DNA of 64,000 nt from JANMOK01 sp031415055 (GCA_031415055.1 JANOQZ010000010.1:34164-98163), one strand, 5' to 3'; positions 1 to 10,484 are shown, counted from the stretch's first letter. Translations and numbers: made by a program. Notes: generated from the sequence alone by a model not told the origin.

Positions 1-569
1 AGCGGCAATGTGATGTGGCGGAAGGTCTGCCACGGCGTTGCGTAAAGGTCGGCGGCGGCGCGTTCCAGCGTCAGGTCCATGCTTTCTAGCCGCGCGCGAA
101 TTGGCAGATAGGCAAACGGCACGCAGAATGCGGTGTGTGCCGCGAACAGGTAACCAAATCCGGTATAACCGGTGGCGATTCTGATTTGTGCGAAGAATAC
201 CAGTAGTGCTACGGCGGTTACGATTTCTGGCACGATTAGGGGCAGGTTTATCATGCCGTATTTGAAGGCCAGTCCCTTGTAGGGGGGCGTGCGCGTGGTG
301 GCTATGGCGGCCATTGTTGCCGCTAGGGTTGAGGCGACGGCGGCGAAGCTGGCGATTTTCAGCGAGTTGAATGACGCGTCAATGACCTGTTGATTGTGGA
401 ATGCCTGCTCAAACCAACGCAATGAAAACCCCTGCCAGTCCGACATGTTTTCACCGGCGTTTAAGGAAAAGGCGACCAAGACGAAGATTGGCAAATAGAG
501 GGCGGCAAAGCAGAAAATGGCGATGGTGCCAAAGCCGGTTTGGCGCATGACGGAAAACGGTCTAGCCAT
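1..569 (-). CDS. Spermidine/putrescine-type ABC transporter permease (PotC-like), partial
   Basis: Inner-membrane permease of a PotABCD-type importer. The reading frame opens at an ATG (569-567) that overlaps the stop of the upstream permease by 8 bp (ATGGCTAG) and runs off the left edge, leaving about 189 residues. The protein starts MARPFSVMRQTG, has several hydrophobic segments, and near the left edge shows an EAA-type loop (ERAAADLYATPW) that contacts the ATPase. It is the third gene of the transcript ATPase, permease, permease. The substrate cannot be told from the sequence; polyamines are the family default. No binding protein gene is visible and it may lie beyond the edge. Confidence 0.85.
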   Translation of the reverse strand, partial: MARPFSVMRQTGFGTIAIFCFAALYLPIFVLVAFSLNAGENMSDWQGFSLRWFEQAFHNQQVIDASFNSLKIASFAAVASTLAATMAAIATTRTPPYKGLAFKYGMINLPLIVPEIVTAVALLVFFAQIRIATGYTGFGYLFAAHTAFCVPFAYLPIRARLESMDLTLERAAADLYATPWQTFRHITLP

Positions 570-1467
570 TGGCTTTGCGTGCAGAACTGCGCACGATGAC
601 GAGCAACGCCAGCAGCACGAACACGGTCAACGCAATCGACAGCGCCGACCCAAGCGGGACGTTGCGACCCTGGCCGAATTGCAGGTCGATGAGATTGCCG
701 ATCATCAGGTTCTTGCCACCGCCAAGAACGGTTGGAGTCACATAAGCGGCGAGGGCAGGGATGAACACCAGAATGCAGCCCGCGATGATACCCGGTTTGG
801 TCAGCGGTAAAATGATACGCCAAAGAACTTGAAACGGCGTGGCGTAGAGGTCACTTGCCGCCTCGGCCAATTTGAAATCGAGTTTTTCGAGGCTGGCGTA
901 GATCGGCAGAACCATGAACGGCAGATAAGTATAGGCCAGTCCGGCGAAGATGGCTCCGTCCGTGTAGAGCATCTGAATCGGCTGGTCGATAAATCCGGTC
1001 GCGATAAGCACGGAATTGATCAGGCCCTGATTGCGGATGACTTCAAGGATCGCGATGGTGCGGATCAGCAAGTTGACCCAGAAGGGGATGGTTATGAGAA
1101 ACAGCCATATCTCGCGAGTTTTCGGCGGTCGGGTGGCGATGAAATAGGCCGTAGGAAAGCCGAAAATCAGCGTCGCCAATGTGCTGAGCGCCGCCAGTTT
1201 GATCGAGCGCAGGATAATCGAAACATGGGCATCGGCAACCGACAGCGTGTTGTCGAAAATGTCACGTTCAAGAATGACGCTGAGCCAAGCGTCGGTAGAG
1301 AATTTCCACGCAACGCCGCCGTAGGGGCCGGGGGCAAGGAATGAAACCAGCAGGATGATGAACAGCGGGCCGCTGGCGGCGAAAAAGATGATGAGAATGG
1401 CCGGTGCCGACAACAGCCAGCGGGTGCGGATATCGCGTTTGCGGGCGGTTTCGGCGATGTCGGTCAT
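562..1467 (-). CDS. Spermidine/putrescine-type ABC transporter permease (PotB-like)
   Basis: A complete 301-residue inner-membrane permease of the binding-protein-dependent transport family. A short cytoplasmic N-terminus (about 17 residues) precedes the first membrane segment. An EAA loop (EAASDLYATPFQVLWR) lies near residues 203-218. Its start codon directly abuts the stop of the ATPase gene and its end overlaps the next permease by 8 bp, so the three genes are probably translationally coupled. Length and topology fit PotB. Substrate specificity is inferred only from family. Confidence 0.88.
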   Translation of the reverse strand: MTDIAETARKRDIRTRWLLSAPAILIIFFAASGPLFIILLVSFLAPGPYGGVAWKFSTDAWLSVILERDIFDNTLSVADAHVSIILRSIKLAALSTLATLIFGFPTAYFIATRPPKTREIWLFLITIPFWVNLLIRTIAILEVIRNQGLINSVLIATGFIDQPIQMLYTDGAIFAGLAYTYLPFMVLPIYASLEKLDFKLAEAASDLYATPFQVLWRIILPLTKPGIIAGCILVFIPALAAYVTPTVLGGGKNLMIGNLIDLQFGQGRNVPLGSALSIALTVFVLLALLVIVRSSARKANG

Positions 1468-2553
1468 TCAGTCAGCAATCACCCGAGCTGCGCCGGGTTC
1501 GATGAGGATGCCGATGGTATCGCCAACTTTATGGCGGTCTTGGAACCCAGGTTTGTTTTGTTGGCGCAAAGTGAAACTCTCGCCATTGGCCAGAGCGATC
1601 TGGAAATGGGTGTCGGTGCCGAAATAAATGATGTCGGCGATGGCGCCATTGAGTTGGCCACTGCTATGCGTGGTCAGCTTGGCATGTTCGGGGCGCAAGA
1701 CGATGGTGACAGACTGGCCCTTTTTGCTGTTGGCAACTGTCGCCGTGAGGTTGCCGCCAGAGTTAAGGGCAATTTCGGCGCGAGTTTCCGTTGCTGTCGT
1801 TACGCTGCCTTGCAGGAAATTGGATTCGCCAATGAAATCGGCAACGAAGCGATTGGTCGGTGCATCGTAAATGTCGCGTGGGCTTCCAACTTGCAGCACC
1901 CGTCCTTTGGACATGACGGCGATGCGATCGGACATGGTCAGGGCTTCTTCTTGGTCGTGGGTGACAAAGATAAAAGTGATGCCGGTTTCCGATTGCAGGC
2001 GTTTCAGTTCGATCTGCATTTCCTTGCGCAGCTTGAAATCGAGCGCGGACAACGGTTCATCCAACAACAGAACCTGTGGTCGCGGGGCTAGGGCGCGGGC
2101 CAAGGCGACACGTTGTTGCTGGCCGCCGGAGATTTGGTCGATCTTGCGGTTGCGCATGTCTTCCATGCGGACAAGTTGCAGCATTTCGCTGCCGCGTTGT
2201 GCTATTTCGGCCTTAGTCCAGCCGAGCATTTTGATGCCGAAGGTGATGTTTTCCACCACGCTAAGATGCGGAAAAAGCGCGTAAGACTGGAAGACGGTGT
2301 TGATCGGTCGCTTGAACGGCGGCATTGCAACTATGCTGGTGCCGTTGAGCAAAATGTCACCCTCGTTGGGGAATTCGAACCCGGCGATCAGACGCAAAAG
2401 CGTGGTCTTGCCGCAGCCCGAGGGGCCGAGAAGGGTGAAAAATTCGTTTTGCGAAATGGCCAGTGATACTTGATCGACTGCGCGAACGGATTGCTCGGCT
2501 TTGCCAAAGGATTTTGTTACATTTTGGATTTCGATGGCCGCAGCAACCGCCAT
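1468..2553 (-). CDS. Spermidine/putrescine-type ABC transporter ATP-binding protein (PotA-like)
   Basis: A 361-residue ATPase that energises the two following permeases. Walker A GPSGCGKT is at residues 43-50, an ISGGQQQR signature is near 142, and Walker B with VLLLDEPLSALD is near 165. The C-terminal third is a TOBE-type domain, as in PotA. It is the first gene of the transporter set and starts about 120 bp after the end of ureG on the same strand, so it could be transcribed with the urease operon or from its own promoter in that gap. Confidence 0.9.
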   Translation of the reverse strand: MAVAAAIEIQNVTKSFGKAEQSVRAVDQVSLAISQNEFFTLLGPSGCGKTTLLRLIAGFEFPNEGDILLNGTSIVAMPPFKRPINTVFQSYALFPHLSVVENITFGIKMLGWTKAEIAQRGSEMLQLVRMEDMRNRKIDQISGGQQQRVALARALAPRPQVLLLDEPLSALDFKLRKEMQIELKRLQSETGITFIFVTHDQEEALTMSDRIAVMSKGRVLQVGSPRDIYDAPTNRFVADFIGESNFLQGSVTTATETRAEIALNSGGNLTATVANSKKGQSVTIVLRPEHAKLTTHSSGQLNGAIADIIYFGTDTHFQIALANGESFTLRQQNKPGFQDRHKVGDTIGILIEPGAARVIAD

Positions 2554-2674
2554 GAGAGAACACCGTTGTTATTTTTGCATTGTGTGTTGCAGGCTTTGGC
2601 AGGTGAGCATGGCAAGCAGGTTTTGGCAATTCATTTTGCAAGTCGGCGTTTCGTGCGGTTCCGCGCGACGTGGT

Positions 2675-3301
2675 CTATGTCTGCGCCGATGGTTGGAATA
2701 GGCCGCCGTTTTTCTCGATAAACGCGATGATGTCGGGCAAACCTGTTTGTCGAAGCAAGTCGGTGAAAACCCAAGGTCGAGTACCACGGGCGATTTTGGT
2801 GTCGGCTTCCATCGCTTCAAGATTGGCCATGACATAAGGCGCGAGGTCGGTTTTGTTGATAACCAGCAGCTCGGATTTGGTGATCGCCGGGCCGCCTTTG
2901 CGCGGGATTTTTTCGCCTTGGCAGACTGATATGACATAGATCGTCAGGTCGGCCAGATCGGGCGAGAAAGTGGCGGCCAGATTGTCACCACCGGATTCGA
3001 TGAAAATGATGTCGAGGTCGGGGAAACGGGCGACCATTTCGTCGATGGCGGCAAGGTTGATCGAGGCATCTTCGCGGATGGCGGTATGCGGGCAGCCGCC
3101 GGTTTCGACGCCCATGATGCGGTCCTCAGCCAAGGCTTGCAGGCGGCTGAGGATAAGGGCGTCTTCCTTGGTGTAGATGTCATTGGTGATGACGGCGATG
3201 GAATAGCGGTCGCGCAGGGCTTTGCAGAGTTTCTCGGTCAAGGTGGTTTTGCCGGAACCGACCGGGCCGCCGATGCCGATGCGCAGGGGACCGTGCGTCA
3301 T
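2675..3301 (-). CDS. ureG: Urease accessory GTPase UreG
   Basis: A SIMIBI-class GTPase of 208 residues that drives nickel delivery into apo-urease. The P-loop GGPVGSGKTT is at residues 11-20. The conserved ESGGDNLAATFSP segment follows in mid-protein, and the NKTDLAPYV guanine-specificity motif lies near residue 150. Its ATG overlaps the ureF stop by 4 bp (ATGA), indicating coupled translation. It is the last recognisable urease gene of the minus-strand operon. Length and motifs match the family, so it appears intact despite the damaged ureC upstream. Confidence 0.96.
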   Translation of the reverse strand: MTHGPLRIGIGGPVGSGKTTLTEKLCKALRDRYSIAVITNDIYTKEDALILSRLQALAEDRIMGVETGGCPHTAIREDASINLAAIDEMVARFPDLDIIFIESGGDNLAATFSPDLADLTIYVISVCQGEKIPRKGGPAITKSELLVINKTDLAPYVMANLEAMEADTKIARGTRPWVFTDLLRQTGLPDIIAFIEKNGGLFQPSAQT

Positions 3302-3945
3302 GTGCGGAAAATCCTAGAGTGCTGGGTTTCGTGTTTCATCGCGGCGATGTCGGCGAGGAGTGTGTTGGAGCCGAGGTCGTTGAGGTTTGCTTTGGTCGCG
3401 CTTTGAGCGGTGGCGGCGATGATGGGGATCAGGTTGCGGGCGGCTTCTAGGCCTTTGGTTTGGCCGAGCGGGATGAGGCGGACGGCGACGGAGATCAGCG
3501 CACTGGTGAAGCCTTGCAGGTAGGCAAACAGGGCTTGGCTCTGGTCGATGCCGGCTTTGGCAAGCGCGGTTCCGGCGGCAATGGGATAGGCGATGTCTTG
3601 GGTTGGGTGCGGTGTTTCGGGGTAGAAAGCGCGGGCGGCGATGGTGAAGGCGCGGCCGAGTTGGGTGGTTTCGAGATAGCGTTCATGGGATGAGGCGAGG
3701 GCGAGGGCGAGTTGGTTGAGCGTGTGGGTTTCGTCGTGCCAGAATTGGGCGAACAGCACGGCGTCGTTCCAGCCGGAGCCGGATTGCAGGATGGTGCTGA
3801 TCCAGCTTTCGACGTCGCTTGCCGTGGTCACGTCACCGTTGGAAATCGCCCATTCCAGACCGTGGCTATAGGCGAAAACGCCGGTCGGGAATGTGGGGGA
3901 CATCCAGTTGAGCAGCAGCAGGAAGCCGTTGGCGTCCGTGGGCAT
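3298..3945 (-). CDS. ureF: Urease accessory protein UreF
   Basis: A 215-residue helical accessory protein that, with UreD and UreG, forms the complex activating apo-urease. The N-terminal segment includes MSPTFPTGVFAYSHGLEWAI, a typical UreF signature, and the length is normal. The start lies inside the last 80 bp of the ureE reading frame, which extends past the expected UreE end in another frame, so coupling with ureE is likely. It overlaps ureG by 4 bp. Confidence 0.94.
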   Translation of the reverse strand: MPTDANGFLLLLNWMSPTFPTGVFAYSHGLEWAISNGDVTTASDVESWISTILQSGSGWNDAVLFAQFWHDETHTLNQLALALASSHERYLETTQLGRAFTIAARAFYPETPHPTQDIAYPIAAGTALAKAGIDQSQALFAYLQGFTSALISVAVRLIPLGQTKGLEAARNLIPIIAATAQSATKANLNDLGSNTLLADIAAMKHETQHSRIFRT

Positions 3946-4365
3946 GGTCGTGATAGGCGCCGTGTTCGGGGTGGAAGGGTTCGCTGACGTCTTTGGTTTG
4001 TGCGCCTTGGTGTTGCAGCATATGGGCGATGACCGGGTCGCGGTGGATGAGGATGCGGGTCGGTTCGATTTGTGCCGCCAAGTGGCGGTTGCCGATGTGC
4101 CAAGCCAGTTGCAACAGATGCGCGGCGTCGCGGGCGCGGATTTCGGTGAGGTTTTCGGGGGCGGCGATCACTTCGATCAAACGGCCATCCTCCAGTTGCA
4201 AGCAATCGCCGTGGTGCAGGTGGGTGGGTATTTCGAGATCGACGAGGATTTCGCTGCCATCTGGCATGGTCAGCAGTTTGCGCCGGATGTGGCGCTGTTC
4301 GGCGTTGAGGGTGATGCGGTTCCACGGGGTTCCGGTTGCGGTGACGGATGTGGCGCGAAGCGGGG

Positions 4366-4369
<4 letters not shown>
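3866..4369 (-). CDS. ureE: Urease accessory nickel metallochaperone UreE
   Basis: UreE carries nickel to the urease maturation complex. The 167-residue frame starts at a TTG (4369-4367) overlapping the restored ureC stop as TTGA. It contains the conserved RILIHRDPVIAHML segment and a His-rich tail (EHGAYHDHAHGR) expected to bind nickel. After this tail the frame continues about 27 residues into ureF; UreE usually ends at the His-rich tail, so the extra tail may be non-native or a small frameshift may exist here. The next in-frame ATG is well inside the domain, which supports the TTG start. Confidence 0.88.
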
Positions 4370-6067
<1,698 letters not shown>

Positions 6068-6078
6068 GGGGGGTTCTT

Positions 6079-6279
6079 TCAGGTCTGCTGGGCTTTCGTA
6101 ACAGATAAAAGGCAGACAGTGACCGCACCGTTTTCGTCAATTGTAAAATCTAACTTATCGCCCGTTTTCCAACCAAAGTCGGCAAGCATCTTACGCGGAA
6201 TGGTCATTCGCCCTCGCGTGGTCATGGTGGCAGTGCGGTTTGGCAGTTTTTGATCTACTGGCTTAGGCTGTTTCTTCAT
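6079..6279 (-). CDS. AbrB/SpoVT-type DNA-binding domain protein (MazE-like)
   Basis: A 66-residue protein with a swapped-hairpin AbrB fold signature: TMTTRGRMTIPRKMLADFG followed by WKTGDKLDFTIDENGAV. Such proteins are DNA-binding regulators or antitoxins. No toxin gene is adjacent. The ATG at 6279 overlaps the stop of the preceding gene (TGATG). It sits just before ureC in the urease operon, where it is not a normal urease component, so it may be a passenger or a local regulator. Confidence 0.7.
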   Translation of the reverse strand: MKKQPKPVDQKLPNRTATMTTRGRMTIPRKMLADFGWKTGDKLDFTIDENGAVTVCLLSVTKAQQT

Positions 6280-6668
6280 CACTCAATCCCCGCGATATAT
6301 TTCAAATCTTCCACGCGTGAAATCGTCAGTCGGGCCATGCAACTGCCATAGACCATCGGTTGGGCCGAACCGCCGTGAAACGTAAAAGCTTCGGCCAGAC
6401 ATGCCTTATCCCGAAAATCGACCCAAGCGCGTTGTGCTTCGCGCAATGAGGATTCACCAATCCTGCCGGCTTCCTGTTCCTGATAGCTATCAAGTTCTTG
6501 CATCGACGCAACGGCAAGTTTGTAAACTTGGTTAAGTTGGGCGTCTGCCTTGTCCCAATCCTGCTGGGCGCACATGTTGAGCGCGATTTGCGGGCCGTTT
6601 GGGTCGCAAGCAATGTCTTGGGCGACGGCACCAAATGGGATGATGCCGAATAGAAAAACAAGTTTCAT
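6279..6668 (-). CDS. Secreted LprI/DUF1311-family protein
   Basis: A 129-residue protein starting MKLVFLFGIIPFGAVAQ, a signal peptide cleaved probably after VAQ. The mature part has four cysteines and the LprI-type pattern (AQQDWDKADAQLNQVYK, then LREAQRAWVDFRDKAC). Family members include lysozyme inhibitors. The predicted location is the periplasm. ATG at 6668 was chosen over a TTG one codon upstream. It lies in an unusual three-gene insert between ureB and ureC; a link to urease is not evident. Confidence 0.75.
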   Translation of the reverse strand: MKLVFLFGIIPFGAVAQDIACDPNGPQIALNMCAQQDWDKADAQLNQVYKLAVASMQELDSYQEQEAGRIGESSLREAQRAWVDFRDKACLAEAFTFHGGSAQPMVYGSCMARLTISRVEDLKYIAGIE

Positions 6669-6739
6669 CAAAGACTTCCCATCACTTTCCCCTCACAGCT
6701 ACAAACACACGATGCGCTAGGCGATAGTTTGTTACCTAT

Positions 6740-7021
6740 CTATTCCCTAAACCTGTTCTTACGCCGCGCGGCGTGGCTGCCACCGGCCCAGCAAGTGAGG
6801 CCGATCAGAAAACCGAAATCATACCAAAGGCCGGAGTTGGGAAAGGCGTAGATGCGAAAACCGTCTTTGAACAGGGAAACAATGAACGAGATCGGGGCAA
6901 TTGCGCCGTCCCAAAGACCCCAGAGGAAACCGCGCGTGTTGGGCTCGGCAACTGTTTGCGTTGCGCAGCCGACCAGAAGCAGGGGCAACAGGATCGCGAA
7001 AACAAACAATCTCGACCGCAT
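6740..7021 (-). CDS. Small putative lipoprotein in the urease operon
   Basis: A 93-residue protein with a lipoprotein signal peptide: MRSRLFVFAILLPLLLVGC has a lipobox with Cys19. A hydrophobic, Trp/Phe-rich middle (GFLWGLWDGAIAPISFIVSLF) and a second hydrophobic stretch (FGFLIGLTCWAGGSHA) precede a basic tail. The start overlaps the ureB stop by one base (TAATG), so it is translated with the urease genes. I do not recognise a named family with certainty. Confidence 0.65.
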   Translation of the reverse strand: MRSRLFVFAILLPLLLVGCATQTVAEPNTRGFLWGLWDGAIAPISFIVSLFKDGFRIYAFPNSGLWYDFGFLIGLTCWAGGSHAARRKNRFRE

Positions 7022-7326
7022 TACAATTCTCCCATGATTTTTCGTTGAAACCCGAAAATTTTACGGCTGCCACCGATGGGCACCAATGTCACTTCATAGC
7101 GCTGCCCCGGTTCAAAGCGGACGGCGGTTCCGGCGGGGATGTCGAGACGCATGCCGCGCGTTTGCGCGCGGTCGAATATTAGGGCGTCGTTGGTTTCGAA
7201 GAAATGGTAATGCGAGCCGACCTGAATGGGGCGGTCGCCGGTGTTGGCGACTTCGAGGGTTACGGTTTTTGCGCCGACATTCAGGTCAATGTTACCCGCC
7301 AAGGTTATGATTTCACCGGGAATCAT
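7021..7326 (-). CDS. ureB: Urease beta subunit UreB
   Basis: Structural beta subunit of urease, 101 residues, the normal length for the three-subunit form. It starts MIPGEIITLAGNIDLN and has the QVGSHYHFFETND segment characteristic of UreB. It starts 6 bp after ureA and its stop overlaps the following lipoprotein gene. It looks intact. Confidence 0.96.
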   Translation of the reverse strand: MIPGEIITLAGNIDLNVGAKTVTLEVANTGDRPIQVGSHYHFFETNDALIFDRAQTRGMRLDIPAGTAVRFEPGQRYEVTLVPIGGSRKIFGFQRKIMGEL

Positions 7327-7332
7327 GCGCTT

Positions 7333-7635
7333 TCACCTTATCGGATGATGCACGGTCACCAGTTTGGTGCCGTCGGGAAATGTAGCTTCGACCTGCACGT
7401 CGTGGATCATGTCGGCGATACCGTCCATGACGTGCGTTTTGCTCACCACATGGCCCGCGTGTTCCATCAGGTCGGCGACGCTACGACCATCACGGGCGCC
7501 TTCGATGACGAATTCGGTGATTAGGGCAATGGCTTCGGGGTGGTTCAGCTTCACGCCACGATTCAACCGATTGCGGGCGACAATGGCTGCCATGGCGACG
7601 ATCAACTTGTCTTTTTCGCGTGAGGTAAGTTGCAT
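7333..7635 (-). CDS. ureA: Urease gamma subunit UreA
   Basis: Structural gamma subunit of urease, 100 residues, full length. It begins MQLTSREKDKLIVAMAAIVA, shows RGVKLNHPEAIALI and ends with TVHHPIR, all typical of UreA. It lies 9 bp after ureD and 6 bp before ureB in the operon. Confidence 0.97.
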   Translation of the reverse strand: MQLTSREKDKLIVAMAAIVARNRLNRGVKLNHPEAIALITEFVIEGARDGRSVADLMEHAGHVVSKTHVMDGIADMIHDVQVEATFPDGTKLVTVHHPIR

Positions 7636-7644
7636 TGGCCTCTT

Positions 7645-8430
7645 TCAGAAAGTCCACGGTTTTGGCAGGTTTTCGACACCAATAATCGCACAAAGTGCCG
7701 GAATAAGCCGTTTGCGCAAGTGGAAACCGTCTTGTGCTACGAGACGTGCAACCAATTTTCCGTTCCAAGCCGAGGCCCCGCCTACTGGCCCAATCGCAGC
7801 GCGAACGGCGTCAAGATATTGCGCGGCGTTGTCGGCGACATACAGTAAAGTGGCAAAAGCGCGCGCCGATCCAAGACCCGAATTGGAGTGGTTCGGTTCG
7901 CCGTCAAAACTCAAATTGTCGGCATGGATCAACCGGCCGTCGCGGTGGATTCGCCAGCGATCATTCAAAGTAATTTGCCTAACGTCTTCGCCCATTTCCT
8001 TGCGACCAAGCATGACCGGTTCAACCGCCAGAAAGCGGTCGTTTGCGGCCAAGGAAACGGTGTAATTGCGCTGCAAGGCGGCATGGTTGAACAGGATAGT
8101 TTCCTGCGGAAGCCAGAAAAGCTCGCTTTCGGCGTCCAGTTGCAAGTTCGTGTCGACAACGGCATGCGGGCCGAGCGTGCGGTAAACCCGTTCGGCGGCC
8201 TGCGTGGTTAGGCTTAACCGGGCGTTGCTACTTGTCGAAATATCGTAGCGAAACTGGTCGCCCCCGGCAATACCGCCGCCGGTGTTGATGAGTATGGCGT
8301 GGCGCGAGGCTTTGGGTATCCGCAATTTCGCCGACCCAGATTCGCGCAAACGCGATGGCCCGTCATGCGCCATGCGGAAGGTGATTTCGCCGATGCTGCG
8401 TTGGTGCAAAAGCTGGGAAATGGCGTTCAT
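7645..8430 (-). CDS. ureD: Urease accessory protein UreD
   Basis: Scaffold protein that binds apo-urease and recruits UreF/UreG. The 261-residue frame contains NTGGGIAGGDQFRYDI and LTTQAAERVYR, both diagnostic of UreD. It is the first gene of the operon; the ATG at 8430 lies about 50 bp downstream of tRNA-Gln, so the urease promoter must sit in this gap, within the tRNA region, or upstream of it. Confidence 0.94.
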   Translation of the reverse strand: MNAISQLLHQRSIGEITFRMAHDGPSRLRESGSAKLRIPKASRHAILINTGGGIAGGDQFRYDISTSSNARLSLTTQAAERVYRTLGPHAVVDTNLQLDAESELFWLPQETILFNHAALQRNYTVSLAANDRFLAVEPVMLGRKEMGEDVRQITLNDRWRIHRDGRLIHADNLSFDGEPNHSNSGLGSARAFATLLYVADNAAQYLDAVRAAIGPVGGASAWNGKLVARLVAQDGFHLRKRLIPALCAIIGVENLPKPWTF

Positions 8431-8478
8431 TTTGGGACGATAGGAACTTGGCTGGCCAATGACCAGATCAAATGAAAA

Positions 8479-8553
8479 TGGCTGGGGAGGAAGGGATCGA
8501 ACCTTCGAATGCCGGTACCAAAAACCGGTGCCTTACCGCTTGGCGACTCCCCA
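8479..8553 (-). tRNA. tRNA-Gln (anticodon TTG)
   Basis: A full cloverleaf on the minus strand. The acceptor arm TGGGGAG pairs with CTCCCCA, and the discriminator G and CCA are encoded. The anticodon stem CCGGT/ACCGG carries the loop TTTTGGT with anticodon TTG. The T arm contains GGTTCGATCC. It decodes CAA. It lies between a truncated gene and the urease operon, all on the same strand. Confidence 0.97.
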
Positions 8554-8595
8554 ATGCTGGCGGGTGTTTACTGGCGCTTGGCTGATCGCGCAAGA

Positions 8596-9513
8596 TCAAA
8601 GCGATTTGAGAAAGGTGCCAAGGGCGTCGCGGTTTGCCTTTGGCAGGTTGCGAAAGGTTTCTTTCGCGGTTTCGCCTTCGCCGCCATGCCAGAGGATTGC
8701 CTCCTCAAAGCCACGGGCGCGACCGTCGTGCAGCAGGAAGTGGTGTTGGTTGACCGTGGGGGCCAGCCCCAAGCCCCATAAAGGCGGCGTGCACCATTCG
8801 CTGCCAGTGGCGGCAAAATCGGAGCGGTTGTCGGCAAGGTCTGGCCCCATATCGTGGAGCAGCAGGTCGGTGAACGGGTGGAAGGTTTGGTTGGAAAGTT
8901 CGGGGAACCCTTCGATCATTTCGGTTTGCAGGCTGGGCATATGGCAAGACGAGCAACCGATACGCGCAAAGATTTCTTGCCCGGCAATCACCTGCGGATC
9001 GGTGGCGTTGCGTTGGGCCGGGACGGCGATGGTTAGCGAATAAAGCGTGAGTTTGAGCAGGAAATCGTCGGAAAGTTCCGGGTTGCCACCGCTGATGATT
9101 TCGGCGCATTCACTTTGCGCTGGCGCGCAATTTTGCTTGGGGAACAGGCCGGTCGAAAGGCCAATGGCACCTGCCGCAGCCCCGGCGTTTTGCTGCAGCA
9201 GGGTTGGTTGATTTGCCTTCCAACCGAAACGGCCAAGCGATTGGGTTTCCAATGCCGCATCCCAGACAATACTGGGTCGGCCAGAAATGCCATCGCTGTT
9301 GCTGTCATCCGGGTCAGCAAGACCGTTCAGCGTTGCTTCTGGCACCGATTGCAACAGTCCGAGACCAATCATCTGCGGGGCAACGCGCGGCGAGATGAGC
9401 AGATCGTTTGGCAGTGGGCCATAGCCGGGTTCGGTGACCGTATAGGTGGGATGGCGCAGCGAATATGCCTGAACATCGGCATAGGTGCCAAGGCGTTCGA
9501 TGTAGGTGATCAA
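8596..9513 (-). pseudogene. 5'-truncated di-haem (DUF1111-type) oxidoreductase
   Basis: About 305 codons matching the C-terminal two-thirds of DUF1111 di-haem 'thiol oxidoreductase' proteins: SPRVAPQMIGLGLL, DPDDSNSDGISGRPS, GRFGWKANQPT, and a CSSCH haem-binding motif. Family members are usually about 450-500 residues, with a signal peptide and a further CxxCH site in the N-terminal third; none of that is present. The only start near the break is a TTG, and an in-frame stop lies five codons above it. Without an export signal the haem protein cannot mature, so this is read as a remnant. Confidence 0.7.
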
Positions 9514-9530
9514 GGCGCGTATTAAGTCTT

Positions 9531-9552
9531 AAAAATCTTCGAGAAGATTTTT
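9531..9552 (-). terminator. Symmetric hairpin with T tracts downstream of kdsA
   Basis: AAAAATCTT and AAGATTTTT form a 9-bp stem around CGAG, with T tracts on either strand. It lies about 80 bp after the kdsA stop and just above the truncated di-haem gene. It fits a bidirectional intrinsic terminator, although the stem is AT-rich. Confidence 0.45.
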
Positions 9553-9632
9553 ACTAAATCTGACCATAACGATAATATTGAGGCAAACTATTAAATAATC
9601 GTTACTTACAGAACATTTTCATTTGGTTAATT

Positions 9633-10484
9633 TTACACTTCGGTTGCCGTCACAAGTGGCCTTGCTTTTGCCAAACGATCAAATGCCATGAGATCGCCTA
9701 CCAAAGCGTCCATCTGATCCAAATGAATCATGTTGGGCCCGTCGGAAGGCGAATTGTCAGGGTCCTGGTGGGTTTCAATGAAAACCGCCGCCACCCCAAT
9801 CGCCACAGCAGCGCGCGCCATCACCGGAGCAAATTCACGCTGCCCGCCCGACGATCCACCCATGCGGCCGGGTTGTTGCACCGAGTGGGTGGCGTCCATC
9901 ACCACTGGGTAACCTGTCTGCGCCATTTGCGGCAGGCTGCGCATGTCGGCGACCAATGTGTTATAGCCAAACGAGGTGCCGCGTTCGCAAAGTAAGATAC
10001 GCTCATTTCCCGTCGAGGCGATTTTGGCGGCAACGTTGGGCATGTCCCATGGGGCGAGGAACTGGCCCTTTTTCACGTTGATAGCACAACCGGTTTCGCC
10101 AGCGGCCAACAGCAAATCAGTTTGGCGGCTCAGGAATGCCGGGATTTGCAGCACATCCACGACTTTTCCAGCAAGACGGCATTGTTCTTCGCTATGCACG
10201 TCGGTCAAGACCGGGCAGCCAATGCGGGATTTGACTTGCGCCAACATCGCCAGCCCCGCCTCAATCCCCAGCCCGCGCTCGGTGCTCAACGAGGATCGGT
10301 TGGCTTTGTCGTAGGAGGCCTTGAAAATATAACCGGCACCGTGTCGGGCACAAACATCGGCCATATGGCGGGCAATCATCAGGGCATGATCCAGCGTTTC
10401 TAGCTGACAAGGGCCAGCGATAAGCGTCAGAGGCAGGTTATTTGCCACCGTGACGTTGCCAATCTGCACAACCTTGGCCGCCAT
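9633..10484 (-). CDS. kdsA: 3-deoxy-8-phosphooctulonate synthase (KDO8P synthase)
   Basis: Condenses phosphoenolpyruvate with arabinose 5-phosphate to KDO 8-phosphate, a precursor for LPS inner core and for KDO-linked capsule. Family motifs present include LIAGPCQLE, FKASYDKANRSS, TDVHSEEQC, NVKKGQFLAPWDM and DATHSVQQPG. ATG at 10484 shares one base with the stop of the capsule export gene (TGATG). Placement as third gene behind kpsT/kpsE-type genes suggests it supplies KDO for capsule or lipid-linked polysaccharide. Confidence 0.93.
   Translation of the reverse strand: MAAKVVQIGNVTVANNLPLTLIAGPCQLETLDHALMIARHMADVCARHGAGYIFKASYDKANRSSLSTERGLGIEAGLAMLAQVKSRIGCPVLTDVHSEEQCRLAGKVVDVLQIPAFLSRQTDLLLAAGETGCAINVKKGQFLAPWDMPNVAAKIASTGNERILLCERGTSFGYNTLVADMRSLPQMAQTGYPVVMDATHSVQQPGRMGGSSGGQREFAPVMARAAVAIGVAAVFIETHQDPDNSPSDGPNMIHLDQMDALVGDLMAFDRLAKARPLVTATEV

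Noticed and set aside
8479..9552. tRNA-Gln as an integration site of a genomic island
   Set aside because: No integrase and no second copy of the tRNA 3' end was seen nearby; the neighbouring truncation lies upstream of the tRNA, not at its 3' end.
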